A stretch of 64,000 nucleotides of DNA. Origin: an uncultured Candidatus Saccharibacteria bacterium. Its GTDB lineage: Bacteria > Patescibacteriota > Saccharimonadia > Saccharimonadales > Saccharimonadaceae. The stretch lies in assembly GCA_937906385.1 (NCBI GenBank), contig CALCYQ010000004.1, forward strand, positions 320,366 through 384,365. Reading direction: 5' to 3'. The translations under genes and the position numbers were made by a program. Below, piece by piece: positions 1 through 9,800 of the stretch (position 1 is the first letter of the stretch; every line of letters starts with the position of its first letter). Below the pieces are notes generated by a model, which did no database searches, had not been told where the DNA came from, and worked only from the letters and a program-made list of their open reading frames with translations.

Positions 1-3000
1 TTCTTCAAATTCCTCTTCGCCTTGCATATACTTCACCGTCGCCTCAAGCGCGCCACCATTATCCGTCACGGTCACAATCACTGTGTATACAGATTGATCG
101 TAATCGTAGCCCTCGGCATTGCCTGGCGTCTCCTTCACAGTGTAGGTGTAGGTTCCGACCTCCTCAAAGGTAAGCTCATCGAAGCTCGCCGTACCAGAAC
201 CGGTAATCGTCTGGGTTTGATTCTCGCCTTCGCCAGTCAACGTAAACTCAAAGGTCTGTTCTTTATCTTCCGGAATATTATCCGCACCGACCACTACCTT
301 TTCGATATCGATCATCACGCTCGTCGGTTCAGCCTTGTAGACGTTCATAATCTTTACGCTACCATCTTCATCAACGCCTTCGATGGTCGCTTCAAGCTTG
401 CCGGCCGTCGTATTATCAGTTACAACTACCGTCACCTTATGGTTCTCTTCATCATAAGTAAAGCCATCCGTACTGCCCTTAACCTCTTTCACGATGTAAT
501 AGTAAGTTCCCGCTTCGGTATAGGTTATCTCATCAAACATCGCGCCTTCGGCTTCTGCGGTGTTTACGGTTTGTTCGCCAATCTTATTACCAAGATTGCC
601 ATTCTCGTCAGATTCGTAAAGCTCAAAGGTAAAACTGCCATTCGCATCACTCTTTGACCGATCATCAATCTCTTTCGTAACACCAAACTCTACCGTTACC
701 GGCTCAGCGTCGTACTCGTTCGTAATCGTATAGCCTTCTGGCTGATCAAGTTCAGTTTCAATCGTGCCATGGCCATTATCCTTCAGTGTCACCGTAATTG
801 ACAAATCGTCCGGCTGATCAATACCAGCTGGCATTTCGCTGATTTCCTTAACCGTATATTGAATCGTAGTTTCATTGTTTTCGGCGTTCTCTGTATCTTC
901 TTGCGTATACTGAACCGTAAACGTTGCCGTTGGCTCACCTTCCGACACCTTCTGTGATTCGCCAATTTGGTTGCCTTCGCTGTCGTAGAGAGCAAATTCA
1001 AATTCCTCGCCATCAAGCCAATCACGACCTTCCAAATTCTTCGTCACATTGATAGTCGCACTACCAGTTGCCGTATAAGTATTTGTCATCGTTGGCACTG
1101 TGTCGCCATAGCTTGGCGTAGCCGTTAAGACGCCCTTACCGTCCTCGTCAGTCACAGTCACCGTCACAGTTACTGAATCAGCCGGCGTCAAACTACCATC
1201 CTGGTAGTCCTCACCGAGTACTTCCTCGACCGTATAAGTATAAGAGCCGGCCTGAGTATACTCAATTTCATCAAAGCTAATTTCGCCATCAGCCGTCACA
1301 GCCTTTGCCACGCCAACTTGGCTGCCATTGCTGTCTTTCAAGATGAAAGTATGCGTTTCGCCTTCAAGCCAATTGCGACCGTCCAAAACCTTTGCAGCCT
1401 TTAGCGTAATCTTGCCCTTCGCAGAATAGTTGTTCTCAAAGGTAATCGAGCTCGCACTTTGACCATTCTTCGTAATCGTCGGCGTAGTCTTCAATGCGCC
1501 GTTATCGTCAGAAACCACAACGGTAATATTATAGCTAGAGTCATCATAACTATAACCACCAGCACTACCACCTTTTTCTCTCACGACGTAGTTGTAGGTG
1601 CCAACCTTATCGTAAGTAATTTCGTCAAACGGCACGCTGCCCGCACCGCTAATCGACTTCGTGCCAATCTTATTTTCAACGCCACCTTCTACTTCGTATA
1701 ATTCGAATTCAAAGGTTGCCGGTTCAAGGCCATCACCAAGGCCATTCAGCTTCTTATTTACCGTAAAGACAATTGAAGTCGCCGTCGCTTTATAGGTATT
1801 CGTAATCGTCAAATCACTTGCTTCGCCATACGACACGCTTGCTTTAAGTACAGAATTCTCATCCACTACCGTTACGACAACCGTATATTCAGTCGTATCA
1901 TACGTGAAACCACTCGCATCACCAGCTACCTCTTTCAAAGTATAAGTATACATACCGGCTTTATCGTAAGTAATCGTATCGAAATCTACGCCACCCTCAA
2001 GATTACTAGTCGTAATAGACTTCGTCTGATTGACGCCCTCGCCCGTCAGAGTAAATTCAAACGTACCATTTACATTACTATTCGACTGATCGTCAATCAC
2101 TTTATTGACGTGCAAAGTTGCACTCGTCGGCGTCGTCGTATAAGTGTTGGTAATTTCCGTACCGTTTGTATAGGTTGGCGTTACGGTCAAAGTACCATCA
2201 CCGTTATCAACAACTGCCACCTCCACCGTCAAATCGCCAGATGCTGTCACGCCTGCCAAACCCGGATCGGTTTCCGCAATCGTATAGGTATAAGTCTTCC
2301 CCGCATCGCTAAGCTCGTAAAGAATCGGACTAAACGTTGCTACTGGCGACGCTTCGGTAACCGGTTTAGTTTCCGATACGCCATTACCAGACAAAGTGAA
2401 TTTGAAGGTTTCCGTCCATTCACGATCCGCACCGGCAAACTTCTTCGCCGCTTCGAGCGTCACACTCGTCGGAGCCGTCGTATAAGTATTCGTAATAGTG
2501 TTATTATCGTATGCCGCTTCGACTTTCAGCTTGCCGTTACCAGCGTCCGAAACAGTTACAGTGACATTGATGTCTGCCGACTTCGTCAAGCCGTTCGCCG
2601 CCAAATCACCAGTCTCGGTAATTGTATAATTCAGCGTAATTGGCCCCTCGAGTACATCGTCTTGCGTGAATTTCAAAACTTTATCCGCACTTACGAAATC
2701 TGCATCTTCAAAAGTAATTTCGCCATTTCCAGAAACCGTCTTCGTCGCAATCGTCGCGCCAGAAGCATCCTTCAATTCAAAAGTATAGCTCTCGCCACTC
2801 TTCCAGTCGCGACCAATCAACTGCTTAGAAGCTTTCAACTTGATATCGCCAGTCGCCGTATAAACGTTCTCTACCACCTGACCGTTTTCATAAGTCACCT
2901 TGGTTTCCAGCGTACCATCATGCTTATCCGTCACCTCAACCTTCACGTGGAGATCGCCGGTATTGTTCGTCATACCAGTGCCATCTAGCTTGGCGGTCTC

Positions 3001-6000
3001 ACGAATCACATAATAGAATGTCTTGTCGGCCTGACCTTCTCCGAAGGAATACTCGATTTCGTCAAATACCACCGCATGCTCACCATCCGTATTCTTAGTG
3101 GCAATCTCATCGCCAATACTATAGGTAGCGTCAGAACCATAAAGCGTAAAGGCGAAGCTCTCTTGATTGGCCCAATCGCGACCAGTCAGTAGCTTTGTCG
3201 CGCTAAACTGCACCGTGCCTTTTGCCTCATAGGAGTTCGTGATTACATTTCCGTCAGCACTGGTGTATTGCGTATCAATGCTAAGCGCACCCGTGCCATA
3301 ACCATTTTCATCTTTCTGTTCGGTCGCAACTACTACTACCGTAATATCGCCAGAAGTCTGCTCCACGCCATCACGCAACTCACCCGTCTCACTAATCGTA
3401 TAGACATAGGTATCTTCGTGATCGACATCAAACTCAAACACCGCACTGTCATTAGCATTCTCAATCGTGTCGGTCAAATCCTTGCCTTCACCAGTCAAAT
3501 TGAAGGTAAAAGTGTCGCCGTATGGCCAGTTATTGAACTGCTTTTTCGCTTCAATCTTGACATGCCCCGTCAGGCTATAGGTATTTGTAAACGCTGCCTC
3601 TACAATATCATCCTTTACAATCGTACCAATATTACCAGTTTTCGTAGTCGTATAGCCCGCAGCTGCCGCTTCTGTAACTTCATAATAGGCACCCTCTGGC
3701 AAACCTTCAATCGTGACACTTTCCCCATCAGCTAGGCTAATCGTACCACCAGATTCAATCTCGCCTGTCTTGTCGCCAGTGTAAGAAAACTTCTTACCTG
3801 TCAGTTCGGTTCCGCCTTGCTTATCGTAAAATCTCACCGTGAAATCAAAGCTTCTCGGATAATTCGTCGTCGCACCATCAACGGTCTTAGAAATCTTCAA
3901 ACTACCAAAGGTATATTTGTTCGTAACAATCGTCTGCCAAGCCGAGTTGCCCTGCATCACATAATACTTCTGACCATTCAAAGTCTTAGTCTGCTCATCG
4001 GTATATGCACCAAAATTGCTTGCCGAACCCACCGAAATCTGCGCATTAATATCTTTCAGCGTATAACCCGTCGGTAAATTCGATTCTTCCACATAGTACA
4101 TCGTCCCTGCCGCTACGTTTACAATCCGAATCGTATCACCTACGTATAGTTCTTGCGTCAAAGTGCCCTCGCCGTAAATGTGGTCCGAGCGATAGCCAGT
4201 TATTTCGCCATTTTCATCTTTTAAGGCATTCGTACAATCATCGTGCGCTTCCGCACAGTAAATACGATAATCGTAGCTATAATCGCTACCGTCCGCATTC
4301 ACTAAATGCGCCACCGCCGTGAACTTATCCTGCAAATCAATTTCGTTGCCATCTTCGTCAACGACTTTCTTCTCGATATTAATACCACCTTTAATCGTAT
4401 TCGTTGCCGAAAGCGAAGGCAAATCATAAATATCTTCAATGCCGATGATGTTTCCTTCATCATCATAATTGAACGTTACGCTCTTCACTTCATTGTCAAC
4501 AATCATTGGATGATGCTGATATGCCGTCAGCTCAAAGTGATTATTAATATCTTCTTCCCTGAAGACATAATCGTGGCCCATTTCTAGAATCGAGTAAGTT
4601 TTGCCGTTATATTCCACGAACGCCTGGCCAGACGTATATGCTGGACTTGCCGCATTACTAATCATAATACCCGGTGCGACATTAATCGGATTAGCTGTCC
4701 ACTTTCCATCTTCACCCTCGGTCAGGACAATACCATCAACTTCTTCGGTTGAATCATCGAAGTCGTAATCTCCGTCATCAATCTTCAAATATAGCTTAAC
4801 CGACGAAACTTCTTCGCGTTGCGTTGGGTCCATCGTGTCATCCCAAAGCTTTTCTATATTAATTTTCTTTTCTGCTAAATCTACCGGATCCGGATTCGCA
4901 ATATTAACCGTGGCCGGATCGGATACTACCGTCGTCGTTTCATTACCAGACGTCGTAGTAGTAACCGTGGAATAAGTTAACGTTGGATAGTCCGTATTAG
5001 TCTTGAGCTTATACACGCCATTGCCCACCGAAATTTGCGCCTTCTGCTCGGGAGTTAAACTATCGTAAGAAATCTTACCGTTATTTAAATCAGCTACAAG
5101 ATCAAGTGATTCTTGCTTTGGCCATACCACAAAGGTTATCGTGTAGGTTACGCCATTTTCCAGCACCATGTTGCCGAGGCTCCAATCGACTTCCTCATCG
5201 CTATTAATAGTCGCCTTCGGCGCATCTGCCCATTCTGTGCCATAATTTCCATTATCGATGTCGGCCGTTCCATATGTGCCGCCGCTACGATAGTATTTCA
5301 AACCAGTTACATCGCCACCAGCAGCTGCCTTCACATTCGAGGCTGTCATTTCGGTGACACCGTCCGTCAATTCAACGTTCGTATAACCAACTGCAGTATT
5401 AATACTATTAGCAATCGCGGTGAGAGCATCCGCAACTGCGCTACTGCTTGTCGCGTCTTTAAAATAGTCCGCATAAGTGGAGTCGAGAGAAGTTTCATAA
5501 GTTCCAGTACCAGTATAGGCGTATTGTACGAGACTCGAAAGATAGCTGCTACTCGTAGAATTGCCCCAAGTAAAGATACCGTAAAATTTATAACCAGCCG
5601 TTACTAATTCGCGAGCATCATCATTTGCATATCCCCAGTTAAGACGATATCCATTCGTATTATTGCTTGGATTATAAAAACCCGCGTGCGTCGTCGGCTC
5701 ACCATCCGTCATGAACACTATATATACATCTTCATTTGCCTGAGAGGCCTTAATAGCATCCGCGTACGATTTCGTCATTTGTAAGCCTTCCTCCCAGTTA
5801 GTGCCAGAAGCGCTATCAGCATTTATGCCATTAATAGTATTTTTGAGAGTAGTAGCATTATTTGTGAAATTCTGCACCTGATAACCCTTATTGCCAAAGG
5901 TGACAATTGCAATCTCTACCATGTTTGGGCAAGCAAGTGTATTCTTTGCCATCATTTTGTCGATAACACCATTAGTCTCAGTCAAGATAGCCTTCTCTGC

Positions 6001-6312
6001 GGCTAAACGCGTCATCCATGAATTATTATGTGTAGTATTGTTGTTTATCATACTATTCGAAATATCGAGCGCCAAAATCACATTCGCACCCTGACAATTC
6101 GTTGTAGTACTACTTGACGTTGAGCCTGTCACACTTAAAGCGATCGTATACGTTCCATCGCCATTGCTGATAATCTTTTTTGTAGTTGCTGGCGCATCAT
6201 CGCCAACCGCCGCATAAGCACTACGCAAAAGCGCACCACCCATCGGTGTTACCGTACTTAGCAGCATAAGAAATGCAGCTGCCACGTAACGAAATTTCTT
6301 CCCTACACTCAC
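1..6312 (-). CDS. Giant VWA-domain surface protein with tandem pilin isopeptide-linker repeats (3' end outside window)
   Basis: The frame is open from a GTG at 6312 to the left edge (2104 codons, no stop). GGAGGAG lies 6 bases before the GTG. Residues 1-35 form a signal peptide ending near 'RSAYA'. A von Willebrand A domain follows, with a MIDAS motif DISNS near residue 82 and an MTDGEPT motif near residue 200. Two Cna-B/SpaA-like domains occupy about residues 470-795. From about residue 795 to the edge run ten complete repeats and one partial repeat of about 115-125 residues. Each has an early Lys, a central 'YTYTVKE'-type Glu strand and a closing 'ITNTY' Asn, as in Spy0128/FctA-type domains that form Lys-Asn isopeptide bonds. 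By family knowledge this is an adhesive stalk with a VWA tip. The C-terminal anchor is out of view, and no sortase gene is in the window. Confidence 0.85.
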   Translation of the reverse strand, partial: MSVGKKFRYVAAAFLMLLSTVTPMGGALLRSAYAAVGDDAPATTKKIISNGDGTYTIALSVTGSTSSSTTTNCQGANVILALDISNSMINNNTTHNNSWMTRLAAEKAILTETNGVIDKMMAKNTLACPNMVEIAIVTFGNKGYQVQNFTNNATTLKNTINGINADSASGTNWEEGLQMTKSYADAIKASQANEDVYIVFMTDGEPTTHAGFYNPSNNTNGYRLNWGYANDDARELVTAGYKFYGIFTWGNSTSSSYLSSLVQYAYTGTGTYETSLDSTYADYFKDATSSSAVADALTAIANSINTAVGYTNVELTDGVTEMTASNVKAAAGGDVTGLKYYRSGGTYGTADIDNGNYGTEWADAPKATINSDEEVDWSLGNMVLENGVTYTITFVVWPKQESLDLVADLNNGKISYDSLTPEQKAQISVGNGVYKLKTNTDYPTLTYSTVTTTTSGNETTTVVSDPATVNIANPDPVDLAEKKINIEKLWDDTMDPTQREEVSSVKLYLKIDDGDYDFDDSTEEVDGIVLTEGEDGKWTANPINVAPGIMISNAASPAYTSGQAFVEYNGKTYSILEMGHDYVFREEDINNHFELTAYQHHPMIVDNEVKSVTFNYDDEGNIIGIEDIYDLPSLSATNTIKGGINIEKKVVDEDGNEIDLQDKFTAVAHLVNADGSDYSYDYRIYCAEAHDDCTNALKDENGEITGYRSDHIYGEGTLTQELYVGDTIRIVNVAAGTMYYVEESNLPTGYTLKDINAQISVGSASNFGAYTDEQTKTLNGQKYYVMQGNSAWQTIVTNKYTFGSLKISKTVDGATTNYPRSFDFTVRFYDKQGGTELTGKKFSYTGDKTGEIESGGTISLADGESVTIEGLPEGAYYEVTEAAAAGYTTTKTGNIGTIVKDDIVEAAFTNTYSLTGHVKIEAKKQFNNWPYGDTFTFNLTGEGKDLTDTIENANDSAVFEFDVDHEDTYVYTISETGELRDGVEQTSGDITVVVVATEQKDENGYGTGALSIDTQYTSADGNVITNSYEAKGTVQFSATKLLTGRDWANQESFAFTLYGSDATYSIGDEIATKNTDGEHAVVFDEIEYSFGEGQADKTFYYVIRETAKLDGTGMTNNTGDLHVKVEVTDKHDGTLETKVTYENGQVVENVYTATGDIKLKASKQLIGRDWKSGESYTFELKDASGATIATKTVSGNGEITFEDADFVSADKVLKFTQDDVLEGPITLNYTITETGDLAANGLTKSADINVTVTVSDAGNGKLKVEAAYDNNTITNTYTTAPTSVTLEAAKKFAGADREWTETFKFTLSGNGVSETKPVTEASPVATFSPILYELSDAGKTYTYTIAETDPGLAGVTASGDLTVEVAVVDNGDGTLTVTPTYTNGTEITNTYTTTPTSATLHVNKVIDDQSNSNVNGTFEFTLTGEGVNQTKSITTSNLEGGVDFDTITYDKAGMYTYTLKEVAGDASGFTYDTTEYTVVVTVVDENSVLKASVSYGEASDLTITNTYKATATSIVFTVNKKLNGLGDGLEPATFEFELYEVEGGVENKIGTKSISGAGSVPFDEITYDKVGTYNYVVREKGGSAGGYSYDDSSYNITVVVSDDNGALKTTPTITKNGQSASSITFENNYSAKGKITLKAAKVLDGRNWLEGETHTFILKDSNGSQVGVAKAVTADGEISFDEIEYTQAGSYTYTVEEVLGEDYQDGSLTPADSVTVTVTVTDEDGKGVLTATPSYGDTVPTMTNTYTATGSATINVTKNLEGRDWLDGEEFEFALYDSEGNQIGESQKVSEGEPTATFTVQYTQEDTENAENNETTIQYTVKEISEMPAGIDQPDDLSITVTLKDNGHGTIETELDQPEGYTITNEYDAEPVTVEFGVTKEIDDRSKSDANGSFTFELYESDENGNLGNKIGEQTVNTAEAEGAMFDEITYTEAGTYYYIVKEVKGSTDGFTYDEENHKVTVVVTDNTTAGKLEATIEGVDEDGSVKIMNVYKAEPTSVMIDIEKVVVGADNIPEDKEQTFEFTLTGEGENQTQTITGSGTASFDELTFEEVGTYTYTVKETPGNAEGYDYDQSVYTVIVTVTDNGGALEATVKYMQGEEEFEE

Positions 6313-6356
6313 AGTTCTCTCCTCCGTGAATTTTAAAAAATTATTTTGATAATTGC

Positions 6357-6380
6357 GCCTCCCACTCCATACAAGGAGGC
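6357..6380 (-). promoter_or_regulatory. Hairpin in the 5' leader of the giant surface gene
   Basis: GCCTCC and GGAGGC can form a 6-bp stem around a 12-base loop, 45 bases upstream of the GTG start. The right arm (GGAGGC) resembles a Shine-Dalgarno core, so a decoy or regulatory role is possible. This is inference only. The AT-rich block 6433-6445 (TATATTATAAAAT read on the minus strand) is a candidate -10 region upstream of it. Confidence 0.3.
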
Positions 6381-6486
6381 AGTTAACTCGAAAATACATC
6401 ATGGGTCGACCGTTTGCAAGCATAGGCATGTTATTTTATAATATAATTTTTACGCTTAAAAAATTTATTCACGCCCAAAATATTAC

Positions 6487-6505
6487 TGTTGTACTTTTTA
6501 CAACA
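6487..6505. promoter_or_regulatory. Palindromic operator candidate 1 (TGTTGTA-N5-TACAACA)
   Basis: This is a perfect 7-bp inverted repeat with a 5-bp spacer in the AT-rich intergenic region upstream of the giant surface gene. A second perfect copy lies at 6530-6548. The centres are 43 bp apart, close to four helical turns, so two dimers of one regulator could bind the same DNA face. The regulator is unknown. Confidence 0.5.
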
Positions 6506-6529
6506 CCACCAAACCCCTATTTTTCACCC

Positions 6530-6548
6530 TGTTGTAATTCTTACAACA
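6530..6548. promoter_or_regulatory. Palindromic operator candidate 2 (TGTTGTA-N5-TACAACA)
   Basis: This perfect copy of the same 19-bp palindrome is spaced 43 bp centre to centre from the first. The half-sites are identical and only the 5-bp spacers differ (ctttt and attct), which favours a protein-binding site over a structured RNA. Confidence 0.5.
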
Positions 6549-6587
6549 TGTATAAATCTTTTAATTATAAGCTCTTTCTCTGTCAAC

Positions 6588-6660
6588 AAAAAACTAGACG
6601 GGTATTTTCGCGAACTACATCCGCCAGGATGGGCGGAGCGAAAACACTCGTCTAGTTTTT
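6588..6660 (-). terminator. Terminator-like long hairpin behind tRNA-Arg
   Basis: The arms 6588-6600 (AAAAAACTAGACG) and 6648-6660 (its reverse complement) pair almost perfectly and abut the tRNA 3' end. The arm plus its T-run fits an intrinsic terminator for the minus-strand tRNA. The roughly 47-base loop is unusually long and contains a second dyad (ccgcc / ggcgg). Confidence 0.55.
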
Positions 6661-6735
6661 TGGTAGGCCCAGCTGGAATCGAACCAGCATTGTACCCTTA
6701 GAGGGGGTATGTCCTATCCGTTGAACGATGAGCCC
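6661..6735 (-). tRNA. tRNA-Arg (anticodon UCU)
   Basis: A complete cloverleaf reads on the minus strand: acceptor GGGCTCA pairing with TGGGCCT (G1-U72 wobble), D arm GTTC/GGAC, anticodon stem TACCC/GGGTA, T stem GCTGG/CCAGC with TTCGATT loop, and an encoded CCA. The seven-base anticodon loop is CCTCTAA, giving anticodon UCU (Arg). Position 33 is then C instead of the near-universal U. A candidate promoter lies upstream at higher coordinates (TTGGCT, 16 bp, TAAAAT on the minus strand). Confidence 0.85.
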
Positions 6736-6804
6736 TACTCTGTACATTTTACCATATCCCTACTCAAAGCCAACTTCTACGTCATTTTTTCGAAAAAATA
6801 CTAC

Positions 6805-6832
6805 TTGCTTTTCATAACACTTATGCTATATT
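6805..6832 (+). promoter_or_regulatory. Promoter for the subtilase operon
   Basis: TTGCTT (6805-6810) and TATATT (6827-6832) are separated by 16 bp. TTATG directly precedes the -10 box, giving an extended -10 of the type seen before several genes in this window. An SD-like GAGAGG follows before the ATG at 6862. Confidence 0.55.
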
Positions 6833-6861
6833 AGAAGTAAATCAAGAGAGGTCAAAAACAA

Positions 6862-9800
6862 ATGGTCAAAAACAAACACAAAAATCTTCGGTGGATTTTT
6901 GTTGCCTGCCTCGCGCTGGCTCTTTTTATCACAAATATTATCGTTAGCAACACTAACGACCCAGATATTAACATCACCAAACTTCCCGAGGAGTTCATCA
7001 CGAATTATCTCGACGAAGTCGGCACACTAGATCAAGACCATAAAGACTATACCGTTATCGTCACTTCTGCTAAATCGCTCCCCGAAACTTATGGCGCCGC
7101 CAAAGTTATTGAAGCTCCGAATCACCAATACATTCTTCAATACGATAGCGAAACCGCCAAAAACGCCGCCATCCGTGGGCTCCGTGAAGACGGCATTGCC
7201 GCTCAACCGAACTTCCAGTACAAAGTCTTCCAGGATTACAACTCCTGGGGTGTTTCCACTATGAGTATCGACTACGCTCTTGAAAATATCCCTACCACCT
7301 CTCAAAACTCTATTAACGCCGCCGTCATCGACACCGGCCTCGACATCGACCTCTTCAACACCTATTACTCCGGCAAACTCGCCGGCTCTTTTAATGCCGT
7401 TCACCCCGACCAAGATGTTACTGATCTTCACGGCCACGGCACCCACGTTTCCGGCACCGTCGCCGAAGCTACGCCGTCCTACGTTAAACTCTTTGCTGTC
7501 CAAGCTTCCGCTACTGACGACGGCAATCTTTACACATCTGACATCATCACCGGCATCAACTACATCACCTACTATCACGCCGCTGATGTTATTAATATGA
7601 GTTTTGGTAGTGTCTATACCGGCGATGAATCTGATGTCGCCCTCTACCAGGCCATCGAAGCCGCCAAACAAGAAAACATTATCTCTGTCGCCGCCGCTGG
7701 CAACGACTCAACTGACGCCCCATCCGCCCCGGCCTCTTTCGATAATACTATTTCAATTTCCGCCGTCGACGCCAGCTTCAAGCTCGCAAGTTTCTCAAAT
7801 TACGGCGACACCATCACTTTTGCCGCCCCTGGCGTCAACATCAAGAGCCTCATGGGCAACAACGTTACCCTCACCAGCTACAAACAGCCAGGCGACGATG
7901 ATGACCATGGCACCATCAGCGGCACTTCTATGGCCGCCCCACACGCCACCGCCGCCGTTGCTATCATCAAGAGCATTAACCCCTCACTTACTTTCGACAA
8001 TACCGTTAACGCCCTCAAGGATCACGCCATCGACCTCGGCACATCCGGATGGGATAGCTCCTTTGGCTACGGACTAATTAGTTTTGCAGATACTAACTTC
8101 TGCGCTAATAGTAACAGCCAAAACTGCGACGATTACGGCGTCTTCCGTAAAATGGTTGCTAGCCAAATCTCCGTTTCGCCACAACTTACCGATTTCAACT
8201 ACTATAGCCTCACTAATATCCTCCCTAGCACTATTACGATTACCGGCACCGACGGTTTCAGCGAGACTCATATCCTCGGCGAGCTCGACGATGTGAAAAT
8301 CACTGGCTACAACCCGCTCGCCACTAGCGAACAAACCGTCTACGTCGAATACCTCGGCCTCGAGACTTCTTTCAAAGTCACGAATTACACTGACTATACT
8401 AGTGGCTGGGTCTACGAAACTTCTACCGACGACACCATTGCCATCACGAAATACACCGACAGTCATCAAAAAGCCTATAAGCTTTACATCCCGAGCCAAA
8501 TTACCGGCAAAAATGTCACCGCTATCAAACCCGGCACCTTCTCAAGCTCCACCAACGCCGCCAACTATCGCACGCTCATATTGCCTAGCACCATCACTAC
8601 TCTCAATAATATTGGCAACACCTTCGTCGAACTTTCCTCCATTGAATCTCAAGCCAGCGAACTAACGCTTGGTAGCATCGCTATTCATAACCTGCCAAAA
8701 CTTCAAACCATTACTGGAAATATCTTACTTAACGCCAGTAGTAGCGGCGCACTATCGAATAATCCGCTTCTCACTACTGTCACTCTCTCTGAAAATACGA
8801 CCATTATTCCAATGGACGCTTTCTTTGGCGACAAAAGCCTCAAGACTATTGTTTTGCCAGATGGCGTCACCGCCATTGAGGAAAACGCTTTCCGCGGAAC
8901 TGGGCTCACCGCCATCGCGCTCGGCAACAATCTCACTACTATCGGCGCCTACGCATTTAATTCATCGGCGCTTGAATCTATTTACATCCCAGCCTCGGTC
9001 ACCTCAATCGACCATACCGCTTTCGGCTGGATCGACACTCTTGAATCCCTCACTATCGCCGCCGATAATCCAGTCTACGATAGCCGCGATAACGCTAACG
9101 CCATCATCGTTACGGCCACTAATATTCTCATTACAGGCATTAGCACTACTCAGATTCCAAATACCGTCACCGCTATCGCCTCTAACGCCTTCAATCAAAT
9201 GTCTCTTATCGGTATAGAAATCCCTGCTAACGTTCAAACCATCGAAGCTAATGCCTTTAACGACTGCTTCTCTCTGTTCTATATTAAATTCCCTAATAAC
9301 CAAATTAATCTCGCCGACAGCATTATCACGAACAACACTGGTATTTGGACACCCGTTGGTATCACCTTCTGGGTTTATGACCATTCCGATACGCTTGCCT
9401 ATGCCATCGAACGTGATATCACCTATCGCATTATCGACGAATCTTCCTCGGACGATAAGCTCATCGTTCATATAGCTGCGAAATATATCCCCGGCTGGGA
9501 GGAAGGCCGCAACTATCGCGCCTTCGAACAAATTACGCCTGAAAATCTCGAGCTCACTATCACCTACCTCGACTATACCGATGAAGTTATTACAACCTTT
9601 AACTCCGTCGACTATGAAGGCGGCGCTGATAGTCTTCGTGCTAAAGATAAGTTCGCCGTTGGCATTGATTACGGTACCGAAACTGGCTATCGCCACTTAT
9701 ACCAAACTCTCGAACTAACCGTCGAAAAGGTTGACCCAACCTACACCACTCCTACTGGCCTCACTGCCGACCCCGGCCAAACCCTATCCGAGCTAACCTT

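Noticed and set aside
2110..2988. Plus-strand open frame of 292 codons inside the giant adhesin gene
   Set aside because: It mirrors the minus-strand codons of the repeat array, has Arg/Cys/His-rich shadow composition and no ribosome site; other plus-strand frames in 1-6300 are the same.
1..4000. CRISPR array or simple DNA repeat
   Set aside because: The periodicity of about 350 bp is in protein domains; the DNA copies are diverged and have no spacer-repeat structure.
6661..6735. Reading the tRNA-Arg as an amber suppressor (CUA) by shifting the anticodon loop
   Set aside because: Shifting the loop to restore U33 destroys three anticodon-stem pairs; UCU with C33 fits the fold better.
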